From a virus: a DNA stretch of 37,878 nt. Shown here in pieces: positions 9,044-16,364 of this stretch. Position numbers and translations under genes: made by a program. Every line of letters starts with the position of its first letter. The first letter of the stretch is position 1. The stretch covers positions 1-37,878 of the IMG/VR virus record IMGVR_UViG_3300033145_001334; one strand, 5' to 3'. Under the pieces are notes generated by a model. The model worked only from the letters and a program-made list of their open reading frames with translations, did not search any database and was not told the origin of the DNA.

Positions 9044-9072
9044 AGTATTGGCGGGAGTTCCCCGCTAATACT
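9044..9072 (+). terminator. Stable hairpin after the capsid gene (attenuator or processing site)
   Basis: A 12-bp stem (9044-9055 with 9061-9072, one G-T wobble) encloses a 5-base loop, starting 10 bases after the capsid stop. There is no run of T after it, so it is not a classical intrinsic terminator. It may protect the capsid mRNA 3' end, be an RNase site, or lower expression of downstream genes. Confidence 0.6.
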
Positions 9073-9101
9073 ACTAACAGAGTAAATGGAGGTATAGAAC
9101 T

Positions 9102-9545
9102 ATGTTAATTCAGAGAATAAACAGAACGAACCCCGAAAAAGTCTTTATTGTGGTAAAGGCTGGAGAAAATCTTTTAGCCGGTCGTCCTTGTTGTCCTGCT
9201 TTTAGCGGAACAGATGATGGGTTGCTGGCAATGTTGTGTGATGAGGCTTATCAAACCACAATGGCTCTCGGTATTGTGGATGAAGCGATTGCTTCTGGTA
9301 ATTATGGACTCGTGCAGTGTTACGGGTATAGGTCTGCTGCGAAAATGGTAAACGCTTCAGACATCGCTGCTCACGGTGCTGGTGCCGCTCTTGCTGTTGT
9401 TTCTGGTTCAAGTGGGCATTTAGCACTGAAGGTTTCGATTGGAGCTTCTACCGCTGTTCAGCCGACCTTTATTGCCGCTAACAGCGCAAGTAAAACCGTT
9501 TCCACAACGATTTACGACGGAGCTATTTTTATCCGTGCAATGTAA
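9102..9545 (+). CDS. Putative capsid decoration (cement) protein
   Basis: This 147-residue protein directly follows the capsid gene. It is Ala/Gly/Ser-rich and predicted to be beta-structured, with segments such as VFIVVKAGENLLAGRPCCPA, GLVQCYGYRSAAKMV and TTIYDGAIFIRAM. This layout (an N-terminal 'value' strand, then 'decay or replaced' Ala-rich strands) is familiar from DUF2190-like head decoration proteins. It has a GGAGG site. Position beside the coat gene supports an outer-capsid role; the family link is tentative. Confidence 0.55.
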   Translation: MLIQRINRTNPEKVFIVVKAGENLLAGRPCCPAFSGTDDGLLAMLCDEAYQTTMALGIVDEAIASGNYGLVQCYGYRSAAKMVNASDIAAHGAGAALAVVSGSSGHLALKVSIGASTAVQPTFIAANSASKTVSTTIYDGAIFIRAM

Positions 9546-9557
9546 GGAGTTAACCTT

Positions 9558-9728
9558 TTGAAAAAAGAAGCTGTTACTATATACCGTTGTGATGATTGTA
9601 AAAAAATCAGAACTATGCGGGATATAGAGAAAAACGGGAGATGCCCACGGTGCGGCGGACGTCGTGTCCGTGGTGCTTCTCCGAGCTTCTTTGAAATGTT
9701 GCTGATACAACTAAGGATTATCAAATAA
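9558..9728 (+). CDS. Small zinc-ribbon protein (TTG start)
   Basis: A 56-codon gene whose TTG start has AAGGAG 8 bases upstream; no ATG is available in a useful position. The sequence has IYRCDDCKKIR and GRCPRCGGRRVRG, four cysteines in two CxxC pairs, followed by a C-terminal hydrophobic helix (FFEMLLIQLRII). It may be a rubredoxin-like or ribbon protein, perhaps DNA- or RNA-binding. It ends 11 bp before the glycosyltransferase. Function unknown. Confidence 0.7.
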   Translation: MKKEAVTIYRCDDCKKIRTMRDIEKNGRCPRCGGRRVRGASPSFFEMLLIQLRIIK

Positions 9729-9739
9729 AGGAGGAAGTC

Positions 9740-10504
9740 TTGAATAAAATATGTGTTGCTACGAATATTTATCAAATTGACCCCCTTGTTTATGCTTCTC
9801 ATCTTTCAGCATTTTATAGAATTGGGAAAAATTTACCTGATTGGCAACTTGAATTTGTTGGCCCTTGGAGGTATTCGATAGACGTTGGTAGAAATTTTGC
9901 AGCAGAAGCAGCCCTTAACTTGGAAAGCAGATATTTATTGTTTTATGATGATGATATGTTTCTTCATCCTGATTTGGTGCAACGGCTTGTTGAGAGAATG
10001 GAAAATACAGATGCTCATATTGTTATGGCAAAATGCTATATTCGAGGTTATCCTTATGAACCAATGATTTTTAAATTTACAGATGAAGAGAAAACAGAAC
10101 TTGACAGATATAGTTATAAATCAGAAGATGTCGATGAGAGAGGACTTGTAAGGGTTGATGCGGTTGGTTGCCCATGCACTATTATTGATGTTGAGTTATT
10201 TAAAAAAATTCCTAAGCCTTGGTTCCTTACAGGGCAATTACATACAGAAGATGTCTATTTTTGTTTGAAGGCAAAGGAGCACATTGAAAATCTCAAAATT
10301 TATATGGATAATACTTTTGATTGTGGACATCTTTTGGATAGAAGAATTTTAAACAGCGAAACAAGGCAAAATTTAATAGAGGATCATAAAAGAGGATATG
10401 ATCAATTTGGACTGCCAAGTAAGATTATAAAAAAGGAAAATGATGATACAAAAGAGGGAAAAGTTTTTGACAACCCCTTAAAAAAGGAGCTTGAAAATGG
10501 CTGA
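9740..10504 (+). CDS. GT-A fold glycosyltransferase-like protein
   Basis: A 254-residue protein with a TTG start preceded by AAAGGAGGAAG. A family-2-like core is visible: VGRNFAAEAALNLESRYLLF then the metal-binding D70-D71-D72 in FYDDDMFLHPDL, and later GQLHTEDVYFCLKAKE, which fits the acceptor-side catalytic motif. A pattern of CGH near residue 190 may also contact metal. It would transfer a sugar from a nucleotide-sugar donor. Lying inside the virion operon, it might glycosylate a capsid or tail protein, or be cargo that alters the host surface. Target unknown. Confidence 0.78.
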   Translation: MNKICVATNIYQIDPLVYASHLSAFYRIGKNLPDWQLEFVGPWRYSIDVGRNFAAEAALNLESRYLLFYDDDMFLHPDLVQRLVERMENTDAHIVMAKCYIRGYPYEPMIFKFTDEEKTELDRYSYKSEDVDERGLVRVDAVGCPCTIIDVELFKKIPKPWFLTGQLHTEDVYFCLKAKEHIENLKIYMDNTFDCGHLLDRRILNSETRQNLIEDHKRGYDQFGLPSKIIKKENDDTKEGKVFDNPLKKELENG

Positions 10505-10754
10505 TGAATTAAAAATAATTATAACCCCTATTTTGACTAAGGACATAAAGAATGATGGTGGCGAACAGTTGTATAAGGATTATGGATTTAGTTACGTTTC
10601 TATTAACAATGTTGGTGGGGTAATGTTCTCTGGAGATTATTTAATTAATGATAATATCCCAAACGATAATCCTGGAGATAATGTTTATTATACTGCTCCA
10701 GCGGTTAGAAATACAAATTCTTGGAAACCGGAAGAAGGTTTTGGGTTTGTATAA
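10497..10754 (+). CDS. Hypothetical small protein
   Basis: An 85-residue protein; the ATG at 10497 is preferred because AAAAGGAGC sits 7 bases upstream, within the end of the glycosyltransferase gene. Its stop overlaps the next gene's start as TAATG. The sequence is mixed, with SYVSINNVGGVMFSGDY and many Asn/Asp, and suggests a small beta-rich domain. No family is recognised. Tight coupling on both sides ties it to the transferase and methyltransferase. Confidence 0.65.
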   Translation: MADELKIIITPILTKDIKNDGGEQLYKDYGFSYVSINNVGGVMFSGDYLINDNIPNDNPGDNVYYTAPAVRNTNSWKPEEGFGFV

Positions 10755-11281
10755 TGTCTAAAAAAAGATATTTACAGGTTGGTTGTGGCGGAGTAAGGTT
10801 TAAAGATACCATAAATCTTGATATTTCTAAAAACCCAGCAGTTCTTGCTGATGTTATCGCTGATTGTGGGATTATTCCATTTGAAGACGAAACCTTTGAT
10901 GGTATAATAGCATTGCATGTTCTTGAACATACGCTCAGAGAACGTCATGAAAGTATATTGTCAGAATGGTGGCGAGTTCTTAAACCAGGGGGAAAATTGC
11001 TTTTTGAATGTCCTGATTTTGAAAAATGCTTAAAAGCATATTTAGACAATTATAAAGGTTTAAGAGATACATATTGGTATATAACTATTTTTGGAATGGG
11101 AAGAAATGATATTGGGGAATCGGACAGACATGTTTCTGGAATAACTGTTCAATATATAACGGATTTATTGTTTAAGGTTGGGTTTTGTGATTTAGACTGG
11201 AAAGAGTCTCCAGAAAGTTGTAATCATAATATTAAATTAGTTGCAACAAAAGGAGAAATCCCGTCTTGGCAGCATTTATAA
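10754..11281 (+). CDS. Class I SAM-dependent methyltransferase
   Basis: The ATG at 10754 overlaps the preceding stop and gives 175 residues. Motif I is YLQVGCGGVRFKDTINLDI (the SAM glycine loop and the acidic residue after strand 2). FDGIIALHVLEHTL and WWRVLKPGGKLLFECPDF are the motif IV and V region of Methyltransf_11 proteins. The small size and absence of a target-recognition domain argue for a small molecule or sugar substrate. Placement next to a glycosyltransferase suggests the two modify the same glycan or surface group; that is inference. Confidence 0.82.
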   Translation: MSKKRYLQVGCGGVRFKDTINLDISKNPAVLADVIADCGIIPFEDETFDGIIALHVLEHTLRERHESILSEWWRVLKPGGKLLFECPDFEKCLKAYLDNYKGLRDTYWYITIFGMGRNDIGESDRHVSGITVQYITDLLFKVGFCDLDWKESPESCNHNIKLVATKGEIPSWQHL

Positions 11282-11282
11282 A

Positions 11283-11336
11283 TAAGATATTATTTTTATC
11301 TAAGATATTATTTTTATCTAAGATATTATTTTTATC
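11283..11336 (+). repeat. Three perfect 18-bp tandem repeats
   Basis: The unit taagatattatttttatc occurs three times without a mismatch (11283-11300, 11301-11318, 11319-11336), then a partial TAA. Each unit holds a weak GATA...TATC dyad. The array lies between the methyltransferase stop and the adaptor gene's ribosome binding site. It could be a protein-binding array, an AT-rich promoter element, or slippage expansion. Confidence 0.95.
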
Positions 11337-11350
11337 TAAAGGAAAATATA

Positions 11351-12052
11351 ATGTCGAATTTAGTAGAAGAGGCAGAATCAATTTTACAAAAACTCGAAGA
11401 AGAAGCCGGAAGCGAGGCATACTGGACTGAAGCAGAAATAAAATCCTGGTATAATGATTTATATGTAGAAACTTGTAGAGAAGCTAAATTTTTAGCTAAA
11501 ACGGTTGAAGATACAAGTGTTGCTGGAAAGGATGATTATGACCTACCAGATAAAACTATTCATGTAGTCCATGTAACTTATGACAATAAACCGATTTACC
11601 CGACAACGATAATGGAACTGGATTCAAAATCAAGAACATGGAGGTCATTGGGTAATAGTATTCCTTATTGGTGGTATTTTGCAGAAGGAGAAGAATATAC
11701 CAAAATTAGATTGTATAGAACTCCGAATGCAGATGGAAAGGTTATCGCGATAACTGTAAATTATATTCCCGAAAGGCTTGAAGATGACGAGTCTCCGAAA
11801 TACCCACTTTTAAATAGTTTGGTTTTACAAAACGGAGTTATTGCAATAGCTCTATGGAAAGCTGGCCCAGGCAGAGATGTTGAAAGGGGAAATTATTATT
11901 GGAATCTTTTTCAAGCAGGTCTTTATTCTTTAATTGGTGAAACAAAAAATAAACAAGACAGGGCGCATGTTTTAAGGAGTATAGAGGATGTTGGCATTGT
12001 AAGGGGGCCAAGGTTGCCTTCAAATTATCCAACTTATCCATCTTTTGATTAA
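11351..12052 (+). CDS. Head-tail adaptor protein (gp4-like position)
   Basis: A 233-residue protein with AAAGGAAAATATA before its ATG. It has a helical N-terminus (VEEAESILQKLEEEAGSEAY), WYNDLYVETCREAKFLAK, and a beta-rich middle with KDDYDLPDKTIHVVHVTYDN, as in phage adaptor proteins that bind below the portal (compare P22 gp4 and T7 gp11 in position and general pattern). A helical C-terminal part follows. It begins the tail-assembly set. Assignment by pattern and order; the first residue of the family domain is not certain. Confidence 0.7.
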   Translation: MSNLVEEAESILQKLEEEAGSEAYWTEAEIKSWYNDLYVETCREAKFLAKTVEDTSVAGKDDYDLPDKTIHVVHVTYDNKPIYPTTIMELDSKSRTWRSLGNSIPYWWYFAEGEEYTKIRLYRTPNADGKVIAITVNYIPERLEDDESPKYPLLNSLVLQNGVIAIALWKAGPGRDVERGNYYWNLFQAGLYSLIGETKNKQDRAHVLRSIEDVGIVRGPRLPSNYPTYPSFD

Positions 12053-12067
12053 TGTAGGAGTAAAAAA

Positions 12068-12841
12068 ATGACACATAGTATAAATTGGGATGCTAACTTT
12101 GAAGCTTCTCCAGATAACGATAATTACGGCTATGAGATAGACGACTTTAATAGAGAACTAAAGATGGCTGTCCGTGAAAGAATGGAACAGGAGCATTATT
12201 GGAAAGAAAGCATGACAAAAGATGGTGAACATATTCCAGGGGAATGCAAAATAATTTATGTCGGTGCTAAATCAACATTTCCAACTGCTAAAGCAGGTTG
12301 TGCAGCAATTGCAACGGATGAACAAAATAAGTTTTATTTTTGTACTGAAGCTGGGACATGGACAGAGTTGGAAATATTTACTATTTCTAATGATGTAATC
12401 GTTGCCGAAGGGAAAAAAATTGATAATGTTGATATTTCTGCACATGCTGAGGGGACTGCAAAAGAGCAGCATGCTGCGGGGGTTGGAGATCATACCCATA
12501 AAAGTGAGGGGGCAGAGGGAGGAAACCTTAGCCTGGACGCTTTAACCCATTATGACAGTGGTTGGTTTGCTGTTGGACAGAATACAACTTATACAAAGGC
12601 ACATGGTTTGGAAGCTGTCCCAAGAATGGTTCAAATTTTTATTGCTCAAAACAGCAATGGGAGCGGATGGTGCACTCTTCATAATGTAAATCTCCCAGAT
12701 GACCAACAGCTTACCTTGGTAGAATTAACTTCGGTAAACGTTGTATTAAGGTCTTATACTTATATATGTAATTTTCGAGACAAAAATGATGTTCACTATA
12801 GGCCAACAGCCGGTTATTGTAGAATTATAGCAATAAAATAA
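12068..12841 (+). CDS. Fibre-like virion protein with His/Gly repeat region
   Basis: A 257-residue protein. The N-terminal third begins MTHSINWDANFEASPDNDNY and has charged helices. The middle (residues 70-150) is Gly/Ala/His-rich (DISAHAEGTAKEQHAAGVGD, then HTHKSEGAEGG), like head-tail or fibre linker regions. The C-terminal 90 residues are beta-rich, with YDSGWFAVGQNTTYTKAHGL, a theme common in phage fibre-tip proteins. It has a TAGGAG site. It may be a tail or head fibre component; no precise family is recognised. Confidence 0.55.
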   Translation: MTHSINWDANFEASPDNDNYGYEIDDFNRELKMAVRERMEQEHYWKESMTKDGEHIPGECKIIYVGAKSTFPTAKAGCAAIATDEQNKFYFCTEAGTWTELEIFTISNDVIVAEGKKIDNVDISAHAEGTAKEQHAAGVGDHTHKSEGAEGGNLSLDALTHYDSGWFAVGQNTTYTKAHGLEAVPRMVQIFIAQNSNGSGWCTLHNVNLPDDQQLTLVELTSVNVVLRSYTYICNFRDKNDVHYRPTAGYCRIIAIK

Positions 12842-12842
12842 A

Positions 12843-13196
12843 ATGGTAGATTTAAAAACAAGACCAGAAATTTTATTACCTCCAATCCCAGAAATAGAAC
12901 TTGATGCTCCTACTGAGAAAGAAGAGAAAACATATAATTGGAGACAAGCAGTCCTTACTATTTTAAAACAAATAGTGGGTAATGCCTATTATGATCTTGT
13001 AGGGGTTCAAGGAGCTGTTAATTCTTATACCACAGCAGAATTAGAGCAAGATACCAGTGTTGCAAATACAGTAAGAAAATTTGCGGGGTTGTGGGTTTTA
13101 AACTCAACTTCTGGTCGTATGGTTTATGCCAGCGGGAGTCTTCCTACTGATGTTTGGAAATTTCCCGATGGCACAACGGCACATACTCCTGTATAG
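12843..13196 (+). CDS. Hypothetical structural protein
   Basis: A 117-residue protein starting one base after the previous stop. It has a Pro/Glu-rich N-terminus (RPEILLPPIPEIELDAPTE), a helix (YNWRQAVLTILKQIVGNAYY), and a C-terminal part with SGRMVYASGSLPTDVWKFPD. It lies between the fibre-like and tail-hub genes and is probably a small tail accessory protein. No family recognised. Confidence 0.6.
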   Translation: MVDLKTRPEILLPPIPEIELDAPTEKEEKTYNWRQAVLTILKQIVGNAYYDLVGVQGAVNSYTTAELEQDTSVANTVRKFAGLWVLNSTSGRMVYASGSLPTDVWKFPDGTTAHTPV

Positions 13197-13201
13197 AAAA
13201 A

Positions 13202-14893
13202 ATGTTACTTCCATTTAAAACAAGAAGAAAAAGATTTAAACCTGGAGACGAAACAGAAGAATATCTGTTAAGTCGTCTTGTTTATAATCCAACCCTTGGT
13301 TTAAATTATAGTCTCCCAGCAATGGAGATAGACGACAGGGCTGTATCTGGTTGTAAAAATGTAAGATTCTATGTTGGAGAAATATGGAAAAGGAAGGGGT
13401 ATAAAACCCTTGGGGGAAATTTACCCCTTGGTGGTGGACGGATAATGGGTTTTGACCAGTTTTTTGATTATGCTGGTAAGGAACATTTAGTTTGTTATTC
13501 GCTAACAAAAGCATATTGTTATAATACAACTATTAAAAATTGGGATGATATAACACAAACTGGGGCTGATTTTTCTGGGGACGAAGACAATTTTTTTCTT
13601 TCTGAAAATATGTATGATGATAGCAGTGGAAGCATGAAATATTTTATTACCAACGGTGCAGATGCTCCACAAGTATGGACTGGTTCTGGAAAATTAGCTG
13701 ACGCAACTGTTCCGACTGGATTGACAAAATCAGATAAGGTTACAAATTTTCAACACCATTTGTTATATTTAGGAAATACAATAAGCGGCAATAATTATCC
13801 CCAAAGAATAGATTGGTCTGCACAGGGAAAACCTGAAGATTTTACATCTTCTGGCTCTGGGAATAATAATTTAGCAAAAAGCACTGATTGGATTACTGGA
13901 AGTGAGATATTAAAAAATAGTCTTATTGTATTTAAAGAACGTTCAATAACGATGGTTCATTACGTTGGTGGGGTTAATCCGTTTATTTTTGAAGAAAACA
14001 AAATAGACGGCATTGGTTGTTCCGCTGGCAAAACAATAGGTGCTCTTGGTTCTTCATTAGTTTTTCTTGGATGGGATAATGTTTATGAATATAATGGATT
14101 TAATGTTACTGCTGTTGGAGATAAAATACAAAAAGAGCTCATAAACAAAATAAATCCTGAATACATAAACAGGTCTCATGCAATTATTGTTGAAGAACTT
14201 AATTTATATTTGTTGTTCGTTCCAACTGTTGGTTCTGATAGCTGTAATGCTGTTTGGGTATGGGATTATCTTGAAGATAATTGGTCTTACTGGGAATTTG
14301 AAGATGCAATTTGTTCAACAGGATATTATCAAAGCTCTGGTGCTTTAACAATTGGACAACTTACAGATAGAATAAAAGATTTAGACTGGAGATTTGGAGA
14401 TAGAACGATTACCTCGATTTCTCCAATTACCCTTTTAGGAGATGATGCTGGGAATGTATATGAATTTAATTTGTTAGAACTTAATGACAATGATGTTGCT
14501 ATTGATGGAGAAATTAAAACTAAAAACTTTTTTCTTAACAATACCGGTAAATATGCACGTGTTTGCCAATTTTGGATTTATGCAATAGGAGACAGCATTG
14601 ATTTATATTATAGTATAGACAATGGTTTAACCTGGATATTTGTTGAAACCCTTGAACTTGATGGATCTACTTATGGCCCAGTTATCAGCAGAGATTTAGA
14701 AATTACTTCTGAAAGAATAATGTTTAAAATGAAAAACAATACACTTAATGAAACATTTAAAATACGTGGGTGGGATATAAAATATATTAAAAAAGGTAAT
14801 GTTTTAAGAAGTGAGCATTTGTTTAGAGTAAAAACAAATAAATTAATTAATATAAAAGACAATGATTTTGACCAAATTTATGTAGAGGGCTAA
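13202..14893 (+). CDS. Tail hub/nozzle-like protein (beta-propeller stabilisation type)
   Basis: The ATG at 13202 (just after the previous stop at 13196) gives 563 residues. The protein is beta-rich with repeated Trp-containing blades (QVWTGSGKLADA, YPQRIDWSAQGKPEDFTSSG, FLGWDNVYEYNGFN, CNAVWVWDYLEDNWSYWEF), as in propeller-type tail proteins that occupy the position of P22 gp10 or T7 gp12. It would extend the tail tube below the adaptor and help retain packaged DNA. The assignment is by length, blade pattern and order; I cannot tell which podovirus family it matches best. Confidence 0.68.
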   Translation: MLLPFKTRRKRFKPGDETEEYLLSRLVYNPTLGLNYSLPAMEIDDRAVSGCKNVRFYVGEIWKRKGYKTLGGNLPLGGGRIMGFDQFFDYAGKEHLVCYSLTKAYCYNTTIKNWDDITQTGADFSGDEDNFFLSENMYDDSSGSMKYFITNGADAPQVWTGSGKLADATVPTGLTKSDKVTNFQHHLLYLGNTISGNNYPQRIDWSAQGKPEDFTSSGSGNNNLAKSTDWITGSEILKNSLIVFKERSITMVHYVGGVNPFIFEENKIDGIGCSAGKTIGALGSSLVFLGWDNVYEYNGFNVTAVGDKIQKELINKINPEYINRSHAIIVEELNLYLLFVPTVGSDSCNAVWVWDYLEDNWSYWEFEDAICSTGYYQSSGALTIGQLTDRIKDLDWRFGDRTITSISPITLLGDDAGNVYEFNLLELNDNDVAIDGEIKTKNFFLNNTGKYARVCQFWIYAIGDSIDLYYSIDNGLTWIFVETLELDGSTYGPVISRDLEITSERIMFKMKNNTLNETFKIRGWDIKYIKKGNVLRSEHLFRVKTNKLINIKDNDFDQIYVEG

Positions 14894-14913
14894 TTTGAGG
14901 AGATTGTAAACAA

Positions 14914-15192
14914 ATGAAATTGCACAAGAACCTTCAGGGCGACGATCTTCACGATCCTAAACAACATCGCACAAGTCATGAAAGTGGTGGTGCCGATGAA
15001 ATATCTGTCGAAGGGTTATCTGGACAGTTAGCAGGTGAACAAAACGCTGGTTTTGAAAATTTTCCAAACGATGTAACTGCTCTCCCTGGGGATGTCATTT
15101 CTTTATTAAGGGAGTTAACATTTATTTTAAGTAGTCTTGAAACTAAAGTTGATCTTCTTGCCCAAGAAGCAGGTATAACTTTTCCCGTTTAA
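14914..15192 (+). CDS. Small fibre-associated protein with HxSGGADEI motif
   Basis: A 92-residue protein with GAGGAG before its ATG. The motif HRTSHESGGADEISVEGLSG belongs to a repeat found in many phage tail fibre and appendage proteins. The C-terminal 35 residues look like a helical, perhaps trimeric, coiled coil (ISLLRELTFILSSLETKVDL). It probably is a short fibre, tail-plug or adaptor component. The function is inferred from the motif and position. Confidence 0.62.
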   Translation: MKLHKNLQGDDLHDPKQHRTSHESGGADEISVEGLSGQLAGEQNAGFENFPNDVTALPGDVISLLRELTFILSSLETKVDLLAQEAGITFPV

Positions 15193-15215
15193 TGGTTTAA
15201 TTATTTAGATACAAA

Positions 15216-15671
15216 ATGAGATGTTCGATAGTTAAAACAAAAGACCCAGAAATTATAAAATTTTTAATTCCAATGATTAAAGAATTAATAAGAAAAAATG
15301 CTATAGAAGATTATACTGTGGAAGATTTTGCGAAATGGCTAAGATGGCATTTAAAAAGTCCTTATCTTGGTTTATGGGTTGCCATTCAGGAAGGCAATAC
15401 ATTGTTAAAAGAAAGTAAAAAGTTAGTTGGTTATGTTGTTGCTGGAATACAGGAATTTGTTTGTAGTGAACAAGTTTTTGTTTATCATTTATATTCAAAT
15501 GCTAAAAATAGAAAAGTTGCCCAAGATTTGTATAAAAAGGTAGAAAAGTGGGCAAAAGAAAATGGAATAAATAGGTTAATAGCCTTAACAAACAGAGAGA
15601 AAGGTTTATCTAAACTTTTTGGTGCTAAAAAACAAGGCACTGTTATTGTAAAGGAGATACAATATGAGTAG
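15216..15671 (+). CDS. GNAT-like acetyltransferase-fold protein
   Basis: A 151-residue protein with features of the GNAT fold: a central strand pair (KLVGYVVAGIQEFVCSEQVF), then VYHLYSNAKNRKVAQDLYKK, where the usual acetyl-CoA pyrophosphate loop would sit, then KVEKWAKENGINRLIALTNR and a terminal strand. The canonical R/Q-x-x-G-x-G/A loop is not clear (the loop reads KNRKVAQDL), so it may bind poorly or be structural. Podoviruses often carry a small GNAT-like gene just before the ejection proteins; it could acetylate or simply be a virion component. Confidence 0.6.
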   Translation: MRCSIVKTKDPEIIKFLIPMIKELIRKNAIEDYTVEDFAKWLRWHLKSPYLGLWVAIQEGNTLLKESKKLVGYVVAGIQEFVCSEQVFVYHLYSNAKNRKVAQDLYKKVEKWAKENGINRLIALTNREKGLSKLFGAKKQGTVIVKEIQYE

Positions 15672-16353
15672 TGTGTTCGGTGGAAGCAAATCAAGTTCAA
15701 AACCAAGATCAACTCTTACAAAAACACAAAAAGAAGTAGAAGTTCCTTTCGGTTCTTATTTAAAAGAATGGATTGGTAAACCATTGCCTCGTTATAAAGG
15801 GCAATTATCAGCAACCCTTGGGCCAGAATATGGCGCAACTCAGGATTATTTGTCAAGCGTTGTTGGTGGTAAGTATATGTCCCCAGAATATCTTGAGCCA
15901 TACTATAAAACAAACATAAAAGACCCATTAATGGAAACCTGGATGGAAGATATTTTACCAGAGATTGGTGGCGCAGCCGGAAGAGGCGGATATTTTTATG
16001 GTTCGGGTAGAGAAAGAATGGAAAGAGAGTCAGCGGAAGATTTACTTGAAACCCTTGCAGCAGAAAGAAGTAAACTTTATTGGGGGGCAGAACAAGCAGA
16101 AAGGACAAGGCAACAAGAAGCGGCTGGCATGTCTTTACAAGCAGCGATGGGTGAAACTGCCGTTGAACAAGGAGCTTTAACAAGAGAACAAGAAGAATGG
16201 TTAAGAACACAACCAGAATACAGCCACATGCTGCAACTAATTCTTGCTTATCTTGGTAGTCCGTATATGCAAATGGGACAAAGTTCAAGAGGGCCAGGGT
16301 TTTTAACTTCTGTTTTAAGTGGATTTGCTGAAGGGTTTGGTTCAACTCTTTGA
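15664..16353 (+). CDS. Putative DNA-ejection (internal virion) protein 1
   Basis: A 229-residue protein whose start overlaps the preceding stop by 8 bp and has AAAGGAGATAC upstream. A Ser-rich head (MSSVFGGSKSSSKPRSTLTK) leads into a helical, Glu-rich middle (RESAEDLLETLAAERSKLYW, then GAEQAERTRQQEAAG) and a Gly-rich end. Short helical proteins of this kind precede the larger ejection proteins in P22-like and related podoviruses. It may be packed in the capsid and released into the cell envelope. No enzyme motif. Confidence 0.55.
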   Translation: MSSVFGGSKSSSKPRSTLTKTQKEVEVPFGSYLKEWIGKPLPRYKGQLSATLGPEYGATQDYLSSVVGGKYMSPEYLEPYYKTNIKDPLMETWMEDILPEIGGAAGRGGYFYGSGRERMERESAEDLLETLAAERSKLYWGAEQAERTRQQEAAGMSLQAAMGETAVEQGALTREQEEWLRTQPEYSHMLQLILAYLGSPYMQMGQSSRGPGFLTSVLSGFAEGFGSTL

Positions 16354-16364
16354 GGAGATAAAGA

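Noticed and set aside
11283-11336. CRISPR array at the 18-bp repeats
   Set aside because: Units are adjacent without spacers, too short, and no cas gene is present.
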